From contig DDLZ01000087.1 of the NCBI GenBank assembly GCA_002340405.1, positions 16,976 through 23,921 on the forward strand: a stretch of 6,946 nt of DNA, read 5' to 3'. Origin of the DNA: Bacteroidales bacterium UBA2559 (GTDB taxonomy: Bacteria > Bacteroidota > Bacteroidia > Bacteroidales > Bacteroidaceae). This document shows positions 1 through 5,341 of this stretch, one piece after another. The position numbers were made by a program, and so were the translations under genes. A model generated the notes under the pieces. It saw only the letters and a list, made by a program, of their open reading frames with translations, was not told the DNA's origin and made no database searches. Every line of letters starts with the position of its first letter. The first letter of the stretch is position 1.

Positions 1-46
1 TTTTATTTGAGACTTTTAGGTGCTATATAATAAAGTGTTTAATTCT

Positions 47-946
47 TTACCTAAGGGAGCCTATCAGGAGGAAGGCCAGACCCAGAAGAACTACCAGGAG
101 GTCAACGGCTTTGCTTTTGAGGTTCTTTTCGCGGAATATCATTGCCCCACAGAGGAAAGAGACAATCACGCTGCTTCTACGTATCATTGATACTATGGAT
201 ATGAGTGAGTCGCTGAAAGTCAGGGAGTAGAAGTAGGCGTAGTCGGCCATAGTCAGAAACACGGAGATCAGGATGATACTCCATCTCCATTGCAGAGGGG
301 TTGTCTTTTTGCGGGTGGGCCACCACATGGCGAACAGTATTACGGTCATCAACGCAAGCTGGTAGAAGTTACTCCAAGCCTGGACGAACATGTTGTTATA
401 GTTTTGCAACAGGTATTTGTCGAAGAGGGCGCTTACGGCTCCCAACAGAGTGGCCATGATGACGCAGAAGACCCATTTGTTATGGGTAAAGCTTATCCCT
501 TCCTTTTTGCCGCTTAAGCTTAGCATGTAGAAGGAGATGACGGCCAGAATTACACCTATCCACTGATAGAGATTAAGTCTTTCACCGAAGATGAGCAGAC
601 CTCCCAGCAGGACTATTATGGGACGTGTGGCATTGATGGGCCCGAACAGGGTGATTGGCAGATGTTTCATGCCGAAATATCCGAATACCCACGAGCTCAG
701 GACAATGGCTGCTTTCAGAAAGATAAACCTATGCAGATGGGCGTCGCCGATGGGGACATAAAATATGCTGCCGTCCAATGTTCCCGTTTTGGCTGACAGG
801 AGGGTGAACGGCAGCATTATTAGTGAACAAAAAAGCGTATGGAGCCAGAGAACGGGTATTACCGCATTCTCCTTGAGGGACTGTTTTTTCGCCACATCAT
901 ACAGACCCAGAAAGAGGGCTGAAGTCAGCGCGAATCCCAACCACAT
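47..946 (-). CDS. EamA/DMT-superfamily inner-membrane permease, substrate unknown
   Basis: A 299-residue, very hydrophobic protein with about ten predicted membrane helices. It is arranged as two EamA-like halves, roughly residues 1-145 and 157-297, joined by a short polar linker (KKEG near 147-150). Each half ends with the family's usual motif after its fourth helix: FGERL at 120-124 and FREKNL at 271-276. Length and layout match full-size drug/metabolite transporters, which move small metabolites across the inner membrane. Nothing visible identifies the substrate. The ATG at 946 lies 24 bases after the DUF3078 stop, with an A-rich leader and no Shine-Dalgarno sequence, as is usual in Bacteroidales, so the two genes are probably cotranscribed. 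Some DMT permeases belong to thiamine regulons, but this one is separated from the riboswitch by a candidate terminator and promoter, so a thiamine role is only a weak possibility. The family is certain; the function is open. Confidence 0.93.
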   Translation of the reverse strand: MWLGFALTSALFLGLYDVAKKQSLKENAVIPVLWLHTLFCSLIMLPFTLLSAKTGTLDGSIFYVPIGDAHLHRFIFLKAAIVLSSWVFGYFGMKHLPITLFGPINATRPIIVLLGGLLIFGERLNLYQWIGVILAVISFYMLSLSGKKEGISFTHNKWVFCVIMATLLGAVSALFDKYLLQNYNNMFVQAWSNFYQLALMTVILFAMWWPTRKKTTPLQWRWSIILISVFLTMADYAYFYSLTFSDSLISIVSMIRRSSVIVSFLCGAMIFREKNLKSKAVDLLVVLLGLAFLLIGSLR

Positions 947-970
947 GGCTTTTTGTTTTTGAAAATTAAA

Positions 971-1828
971 TCAGAACTTGTAACTCAGACCTATACCGAT
1001 CATCTCCTTGAACTGGATTTTGGCGCCACCTGTGCTTCCGTCGTCATGGAAAGTCTTTATGTCATCGTCATACTTAAGGGTTGACTGGCAAGTAAGTGTC
1101 AACAGTTTTGTCAGATTGTAACCGATAAGCAGATCCCAGTTGACGTCAATGTTGCCGAACGAATCATCGTATGCAGTGAACATATCCATTGCCGACTTAA
1201 TTACCATCTTGTCTTCAAAAAATGTGTAGTTTGCATTGACTTTAAGAATCGAACCGAGCTGCGCTTTGACATGTTTTTCGGTATCAATGCCGAATCTGGT
1301 TGCAAAAGCGGTATCGGCAACCATAGTGAGCTTTCCTGCGACAGGTGAGTAATAGAGTGCAATATGGCTGTTGGGTTTGTAGTCCAGACCGACCGATATG
1401 TTCAGGTATGACGGGGTGAGCAGTTTGGAGATAAGCTCTTTGGAGCCTTTGGAATACTTGTAGCCATTGGCCATCTGGGACTTGAAGTCAAGCAGCGCGG
1501 CATAATATATCTTTTTGTTGATCTGATTTCCCAGTTTGGAGGCAAAGTTAAAATTATCTAAGCTCTTGCGCCATCCATTATCTTTAGTGTAGTTCTGTCC
1601 GTAGTTGGCGTTAAGGTCATTGGTCCATGAGAGTTTGTTTTTCTTATAGTTGAGCGACCCGTTCAGATAGACGTTACTTGCAATGTTGTTCTCGCCGCCT
1701 TCGCTCCAGTTGGTGAATGAAGTTTGCGAAAAGTTGATACCTGCAAGACCATTATGGTTCCAACCCTCCTCCTGAGCATAGAGACCAAGAGGCAGCATTG
1801 CTGCTAAAAAAAGTAATGTTTTTTTCAT
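971..1828 (-). CDS. DUF3078 family protein, predicted outer-membrane beta-barrel
   Basis: A 285-residue protein. A reading frame opens further upstream at a TTG (1861), but I chose the ATG at 1828 because it begins a clean signal peptide: Met-Lys-Lys, a hydrophobic core and GLYAQ, with likely cleavage after Ala18. The TTG version would put eleven polar residues before the signal peptide, and its codon overlaps the -7 promoter element. The mature N terminus carries FSQTSFTNWSEGGENN at about 33-48, the hallmark start of DUF3078 proteins. The rest is alternating polar and hydrophobic beta-strands rich in Tyr, Asn and Lys, ending in SYKF. A C-terminal Phe is typical of barrels inserted by the BAM machinery. 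The biochemical role of the family is, to my knowledge, undefined. It appears to have its own promoter and to be cotranscribed with the downstream EamA permease. Confidence 0.9.
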   Translation of the reverse strand: MKKTLLFLAAMLPLGLYAQEEGWNHNGLAGINFSQTSFTNWSEGGENNIASNVYLNGSLNYKKNKLSWTNDLNANYGQNYTKDNGWRKSLDNFNFASKLGNQINKKIYYAALLDFKSQMANGYKYSKGSKELISKLLTPSYLNISVGLDYKPNSHIALYYSPVAGKLTMVADTAFATRFGIDTEKHVKAQLGSILKVNANYTFFEDKMVIKSAMDMFTAYDDSFGNIDVNWDLLIGYNLTKLLTLTCQSTLKYDDDIKTFHDDGSTGGAKIQFKEMIGIGLSYKF

Positions 1829-1858
1829 TAATATGCACTGTTTTGTTTCAAATTGGTG

Positions 1859-1866
1859 CAAAAGTA
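1859..1866 (-). promoter_or_regulatory. Bacteroidales -7 element for the DUF3078-EamA unit
   Basis: On the minus strand the sequence reads TACTTTTG, an exact match to the TAnnTTTG consensus of the primary Bacteroides sigma factor. It lies about 30 bases before the chosen ATG at 1828, implying a 5' leader of roughly 25 bases. No TTTG-like -33 element is visible at the usual spacing; the four bases 19 upstream read ATAA. The -7 match is directly seen; promoter activity is inferred. Confidence 0.5.
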
Positions 1867-1869
1867 GTG

Positions 1870-1915
1870 AAAAAAGACGAACGGATTATCATTTGTTGCT
1901 TATGACACGTCTTTT
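1870..1915 (-). terminator. Terminator-like hairpin overlapping the pnuT stop codon
   Basis: On the minus strand AAAAGACG (1915-1908), inside the last codons of the permease gene, is an exact reverse complement of CGTCTTTT (1879-1872). The second arm runs into six consecutive T (1875-1870). The 28-base loop contains the stop codon and a smaller TCAT/ATGA pair. An 8-pair stem followed by a T tract resembles an intrinsic terminator, but the stem is AT-rich and the loop long, so it may be weak. It sits just before the next gene's -7 element. Confidence 0.35.
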
Positions 1916-2568
1916 ACAAGGATCCCCCGGCGGCGCCACTTGATGTAACCGTAAACCGAGGCTCCCAAATAGAAGCAGTAGAGCAGGATGGTGGTCAGAT
2001 GTAAGCCGCGGCGGTAGTAGATGTAGATGGATATTATGTTGACCAAAAACCAGATACCCCAAACCTCGATTATCTTTTGGGCAAGTACCCATGTACCCAC
2101 TATGTTAAGCGTGGCAGTAAGGGCATCGAGCGCAGGTATGGGCGAATCGGTCAGAAAGTAGAGTATGGAGAATATGGCTGCCCAGATAGCACCCGCTGCT
2201 GCAAGGGTGACCATAAACTCGGTGCTGCGGAAATGGCGGTAGGCTATGACGGTTTTTCTTTTTTCCCCTTCATCGGATTCATGGCTCACAGAGATTTTAC
2301 GGTCGATTTTAAGCCATTTTATGAAGCCGTAAACGCACATGCAGATGTTGAAGCAGCTGAATCCCATGTCGGCATATATCTTGCTGTGAAAATAGACGTG
2401 GGCGTAAATCATGGAGCAGATGGCGCTGACGACCCACATGAGCGGTTTTTGATGAAACTCAAGCCAGAGATAGACAAAGCTCAATATCAGACCTGCGGTC
2501 TGAATGATTCCCCAGAAATCCATGGCGGTAAACTGGCCGGCTATATATGCCCAGATATTTGATAACAT
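1900..2568 (-). CDS. pnuT: PnuC-family vitamin transporter, probably thiamine (PnuT)
   Basis: A 222-residue inner-membrane protein with about seven predicted helices (near 17-36, 45-60, 65-86, 117-139, 147-165, 168-186 and 189-210). A charged cytosol-type loop lies at about 87-115. The C-terminal half has the PnuC signature: DALTATLNIVGTW at 148-160, then Trp170, Trp173 and Asn177 in the EVWGIWFLVN stretch, and a final GYIKW. PnuC proteins are facilitators of vitamin precursors whose uptake is pulled by intracellular phosphorylation. Automated annotation would usually call this nicotinamide riboside transporter PnuC. Context argues for thiamine: it starts 6 bases after the stop of a TonB-dependent receptor whose leader carries a TPP riboswitch, an arrangement known in Bacteroidota as OMR-PnuT. 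Substrate choice is inferred from that regulation, not from binding residues. A thiamine pyrophosphokinase, often the next gene in relatives, is absent here. Confidence 0.9.
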   Translation of the reverse strand: MLSNIWAYIAGQFTAMDFWGIIQTAGLILSFVYLWLEFHQKPLMWVVSAICSMIYAHVYFHSKIYADMGFSCFNICMCVYGFIKWLKIDRKISVSHESDEGEKRKTVIAYRHFRSTEFMVTLAAAGAIWAAIFSILYFLTDSPIPALDALTATLNIVGTWVLAQKIIEVWGIWFLVNIISIYIYYRRGLHLTTILLYCFYLGASVYGYIKWRRRGILVKDVS

Positions 2569-2574
2569 AATGTG

Positions 2575-5028
2575 TTAAAATTTGATGGTTATATGACCCA
2601 TGGCCGAGAATCCTGCAGCCGGAATAAAGCCGATTTGGTAATAGCGGTTGTCGTTCGGGTAGCCGCCGCTCTCGTATATGGCCGAATAGACCCATCCGCC
2701 GGCAGCACAGCGGGCGTTGAACAGATTGTTGATATCGGCTCCCACCACTGTTTTTTTGACCGTTTTCTTGAACGGTATGGTGTAGGACGCCGACAGCTCC
2801 GTGAGTGAATATGCGGGCAGAGAACGGTCCTTATTGCCGGTGTTGTCCAGATACTGGCGGCTCACGTAACCGGTATGCCATAGGGCATTGAACCGTCCCA
2901 GATCTATCTTAATGAATCCGTTCAGTACCGCATCGGGTGAAAAGGCCAGGGTTGAGTTTTTATAATGAATCATGCGCAGTCCGTCGCCGTTGCCGTCGCA
3001 ATTATGGAGAGCTGCATCGGCATTGCCTTCCCAGTCGTCCCAGTCATCGGCCATTTCATCAAAGTCTTTGATCTTGTTGCTGCTCAATGCGGCGTTACCC
3101 TCAAGCGTCAGCCAGTTCAGGAGTGAGACCGATGCAGTCAGTTCTACGCCCGTACGATATGAGCTGTTTATATTTGTGGTCAGGTTCTCTCCAATGTCAC
3201 TCTTCAGGCCGGTCTGCACAAACTGATCTCTGTAATCCATGTAATAGAGATTTAAACCGGCTGCCCAGATACTGCCGTCAAATGCGTAGCCTGCTTCATA
3301 GTCAATCATACGTTCCGGCTTGGGGGCAGGGTATGCACCGTTGTCGGTAAAATTGTTGCGCTCCGGCTCGCGGTTTGCCACTGCTGCCAGGAGATGTACT
3401 CTGTGGCCTGCGGAGGTCCATGTCAGTCCGGCTTTCGGATTGATAAAATTGTACCTCTTGTCTATATCCAGATAGTGCTTTCCGTAGGTTCCGTCGCCCT
3501 TGTCGATAAATTTGTCGTTGTAGCCGTCTGTCATGTAGCGCACATAGCGGTACTGGAGATCGGCAAAAGCGTGTAAATTGTCGGTTATATCGTAGCCGGC
3601 CTTTAGGTATGTGCTGAAATCGGTCTTAAGGGCATCGGAATCATAGTAGGTGTAGTCGCCGTCTTTTATCAGATAGTCGCTGAGTGCATCGTTGCCCACG
3701 TAGGTGAGGCGTCCAAAATGGTTGCCCTTGAACTGTTGGAAGGAGATCCCGCTGCGCAGGTCAAAGCGGTTTTTGCGGTAGTCCGTGTTCCAGATTACGC
3801 CGTAGGTGTGCTGTTCCAGACCTTTGCGGCGCACGAAATCACTCCTTTTGACAGTCGTACCGTCGGGAGCGGTGTAGTTGGACAATCCGAATTTCTTTAG
3901 TTTATTATTGGGTCTGAACTCCGAGTAATAGCCGTAACCGTATGTGTAATGTCCGGTAAGTGAAACGGATAACATATTGTTGACATCCCAGGCAAGTGTC
4001 AGAATATTGTGGTTTTGCCAAAAATTATCGGTTGTCCGTTCCCAATAATTGCCGTCTTTCATAAGGTAGCGTGCCGTCTGATAGTTGCCGTCGGCGTCCT
4101 TTACGAAGAGGCCGTTATTATCGGTTACAAGATACTCGTACAGGCTGTTATACCTGCCCAGACCTACGTTGTACATATCCTTGTACTCTTTTATTCCGGT
4201 GTTCTTATCCCCGCCCATATAGCTGCCGTCCATGAGGCTGAAATCATCGTTGCCGGCAGTAATGCCGTTCCAGGCCTGTCCGGTTTTTTCAAAGTTGCCG
4301 ATATTGCGATAGCGCACCATAATACTGTCACCGGGCATCCACATAAGGCCGCCGTAGTAGCTGCCGGCCTCACCCCTGGTCCCGTGTACGAATCCATCGG
4401 TCTGAGTGCGGTTGAAAGCGCCGTCTATGATAAGGCTGTTCTGTATGGTGCCTGTTGAGAACGAGCCGCCGATCCGGCAGGTGTTAAACGTGCCGTATGA
4501 ACCGGTCAGTTCGGCGCTTGCTATAGGGTTGGGCAGTTTGCTTGTGAGTGCGACCGAGCCGCCGAAAGCGCCGTCGCCTACGCTCGATGTTCCCGGTCCG
4601 CGCTGTATCTGTGCGCTGCCCAGAATTGAGGCATAGCTGTTTGTGTTGGCCCAGAAGACGCACTGGTCCTCAGGTGAGTTGAGCGGCACACCGTCAAGTG
4701 TCACGTTGATGCGTGAATCGGCCGCTCCGCGTATTCTAAGATAGGTGGTTCCTATACCCGTGCCGTTGTCGCTCCATGAAATCACGCCGGGGGTTTTGGA
4801 AAAGAGGAACGGCAATTCACGGCCGGTCTTGGAGTAGCTGTCCAGCTCAGAGCGCTCTATATTGGTAACGGCAAATGGCTCGTTGATACGTGCGCGCACT
4901 CCGTCAATCACCACCTCCTGAAGCTGCTCTATGCGGAGTGAATCCGGTTCGAGTTCATAATCGGCTGCCCGGCTCTCTATTAAGCAGCAAGCAGCTATCC
5001 CAAGGGACAAAAAAAATACCTTCTTCAT
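2575..5028 (-). CDS. TonB-dependent outer-membrane receptor, probable thiamine uptake
   Basis: An 817-residue receptor. Residues 1-21 are a Sec signal peptide (MKK, hydrophobic core, ESRA before the cut). A TonB-box-like stretch LQEVVIDGV follows at 36-44. The plug domain is at about 50-165, with recognisable LRIRGA, VTLDGVPLN, IQRGPGTSSVGDGAFGG and a preceding TPGV. The remainder is a beta-barrel with long Tyr/Asn/Asp-rich loops, ending in TIKF, a C-terminal Phe suited to BAM insertion. There is no N-terminal carboxypeptidase-regulatory domain and no SusD partner, which fits a small-molecule receptor better than a glycan SusC. It is the first gene after a TPP riboswitch and is followed 6 bases later by a PnuC-type permease. 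The inferred role is TonB-driven import of thiamine or its phosphates into the periplasm. The ATG at 5028 begins the signal peptide; no Shine-Dalgarno is seen. Family certain, substrate inferred. Confidence 0.93.
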   Translation of the reverse strand: MKKVFFLSLGIAACCLIESRAADYELEPDSLRIEQLQEVVIDGVRARINEPFAVTNIERSELDSYSKTGRELPFLFSKTPGVISWSDNGTGIGTTYLRIRGAADSRINVTLDGVPLNSPEDQCVFWANTNSYASILGSAQIQRGPGTSSVGDGAFGGSVALTSKLPNPIASAELTGSYGTFNTCRIGGSFSTGTIQNSLIIDGAFNRTQTDGFVHGTRGEAGSYYGGLMWMPGDSIMVRYRNIGNFEKTGQAWNGITAGNDDFSLMDGSYMGGDKNTGIKEYKDMYNVGLGRYNSLYEYLVTDNNGLFVKDADGNYQTARYLMKDGNYWERTTDNFWQNHNILTLAWDVNNMLSVSLTGHYTYGYGYYSEFRPNNKLKKFGLSNYTAPDGTTVKRSDFVRRKGLEQHTYGVIWNTDYRKNRFDLRSGISFQQFKGNHFGRLTYVGNDALSDYLIKDGDYTYYDSDALKTDFSTYLKAGYDITDNLHAFADLQYRYVRYMTDGYNDKFIDKGDGTYGKHYLDIDKRYNFINPKAGLTWTSAGHRVHLLAAVANREPERNNFTDNGAYPAPKPERMIDYEAGYAFDGSIWAAGLNLYYMDYRDQFVQTGLKSDIGENLTTNINSSYRTGVELTASVSLLNWLTLEGNAALSSNKIKDFDEMADDWDDWEGNADAALHNCDGNGDGLRMIHYKNSTLAFSPDAVLNGFIKIDLGRFNALWHTGYVSRQYLDNTGNKDRSLPAYSLTELSASYTIPFKKTVKKTVVGADINNLFNARCAAGGWVYSAIYESGGYPNDNRYYQIGFIPAAGFSAMGHITIKF

Positions 5029-5032
5029 AATA

Positions 5033-5047
5033 GATTAAGTTTTAATC
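5033..5047 (-). other. AU-rich hairpin just upstream of the receptor start codon
   Basis: On the minus strand GATTAA (5047-5042) and TTAATC (5038-5033) are exact reverse complements around a three-base loop (AAC). The hairpin ends four bases before the receptor ATG, within the region a 30S subunit would cover. It directly abuts the segment (5048-5060) that can pair with the riboswitch 5' strand, so the two helices could stack. It is weak on its own; a role in translation control is inferred. Confidence 0.35.
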
Positions 5048-5075
5048 CAAATGAAAAGGGTATATCCAAAAGATT

Positions 5076-5160
5076 CGAAATCCAATTCCTACGCCGGTAC
5101 TAACCGGATCAGGTTCAAAGGGTATAATCTCAGCCTTTTCAGGGCACCCCCTTTCATTCG
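5076..5160 (-). promoter_or_regulatory. TPP riboswitch (THI element) controlling the receptor-pnuT operon
   Basis: Read on the minus strand, the conserved THI-box parts occur in order and at normal spacing. GGGGGTGCC (P2 5' side entering P3) is followed by a P3 hairpin with a GAAA loop and GGCTGAGA. Next come ATACCC (P2 3' side) and GAACCTGATC. A P5 hairpin follows with CCGG arms around TTAGTA, then GCGTAGG. The conserved core is about 5091-5153. The outer P1 pairing (CGAAT with ATTTCG) is less clear, so the limits are approximate. The element binds thiamine pyrophosphate and normally turns transport genes off when TPP is plentiful. It ends about 50 bases before the receptor ATG. I see no GC-rich hairpin with a T tract between it and the ATG, so translational control or a strand-exchange mechanism is more likely than intrinsic termination. 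Confidence 0.95.
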
Positions 5161-5164
5161 ACCG

Positions 5165-5195
5165 CAAAGATAGCAGTTTTTTCTATATGTTCAAT
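5165..5195 (-). promoter_or_regulatory. Bacteroidales -33/-7 promoter of the riboswitch operon
   Basis: On the minus strand the -7 box is TATCTTTG (5172-5165), an exact TAnnTTTG match. ATTG (5195-5192), a three-of-four match to the -33 TTTG, lies exactly 19 bases upstream. Transcription would start near 5158-5161, immediately before the first base of the riboswitch. That agreement supports both calls. Confidence 0.75.
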
Positions 5196-5198
5196 TTA

Positions 5199-5224
5199 CC
5201 GGAGCGATTAATATTTTGAATGTT
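5199..5224. repeat. Imperfect direct repeat, copy 1
   Basis: CCGGAGC followed by GAT and, after a short AT-rich stretch, TTTGAA and GTT. It matches the copy at 5312-5334 at 18 positions when a three-base gap is allowed. It lies just upstream of the -33 element of the riboswitch operon. Confidence 0.4.
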
Positions 5225-5253
5225 CTGTTTTGAGTTATTACGTTTGATTGACT

Positions 5254-5313
5254 CTTTGAGTGCTTTCCCAGGGGTGGTTCTCTTAGGATAGGTTTTCCTA
5301 GAGTGGTTTCCCC
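5254..5313 (-). repeat. Four degenerate 15-base tandem units
   Basis: On the minus strand four consecutive 15-base units can be laid end to end: 5313-5299, 5298-5284, 5283-5269 and 5268-5254. The first three share a pattern of G/A-rich start, AACC or AAACC in the middle and a C-rich segment ending CTA or CTG; neighbouring units match at about 9 of 15 positions. The fourth is more diverged (GGAAAGCACTCAAAG). Because 15 is a multiple of three, an open frame through it reads as five-residue repeats, but I do not believe that frame is a gene. Possibly a decayed minisatellite. Confidence 0.45.
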
Positions 5314-5315
5314 GG
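5268..5315 (-). other. Imperfect hairpin in the 3' region after the GH43 gene
   Basis: The repeat array also folds. On the minus strand CCGGGG (5315-5310) pairs with CCCC-T-GG (5274-5268). After an internal loop of AAACCA against AACCA, CTCTAGGA (5303-5296) pairs with TCCT-A-AGAG (5288-5280) around a seven-base loop. That is about 14 pairs with two single-base bulges. No T tract follows, so it is not a classical intrinsic terminator. It could protect the 3' end of the GH43 mRNA. It begins 27 bases past the GH43 stop. Confidence 0.4.
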
Positions 5316-5334
5316 AGCAATACCTTTGAACGTT
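5312..5334. repeat. Imperfect direct repeat, copy 2
   Basis: CCGGAGC, AAT, then TTTGAA and GTT in the same order and orientation as the copy at 5199-5224. The pair brackets most of the degenerate 15-base array and overlaps its first unit and the hairpin's outer arm. No target-site duplication or transposase is visible nearby. Confidence 0.4.
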
Positions 5335-5341
5335 ATTCAGT

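Noticed and set aside
31..49. TAAAG/CTTTA inverted repeat at the EamA stop codon as a terminator
   Set aside because: Only five AT-rich pairs around a nine-base loop with no real T tract; expected by chance in such sequence. Positions 1-46 otherwise show nothing I can support.
1829..1861. TTG start extending the DUF3078 protein by 11 residues
   Set aside because: It would place polar residues ahead of a clean signal peptide, and the TTG overlaps the -7 promoter element, upstream of the likely transcription start.
2077..2562. Plus-strand 161-codon open frame
   Set aside because: It lies opposite the pnuT gene, which has clear PnuC motifs and membrane helices; the antisense product has no recognisable fold or promoter.
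4009..4458. Plus-strand 149-codon open frame
   Set aside because: Antisense shadow of the TonB-dependent receptor, whose reading frame is fully supported by plug and barrel features.
5196..5341. CRISPR array or insertion-sequence end for the repeat region
   Set aside because: The units are too short and diverged with no unique spacers, and there are no cas genes, terminal inverted repeats or transposase.
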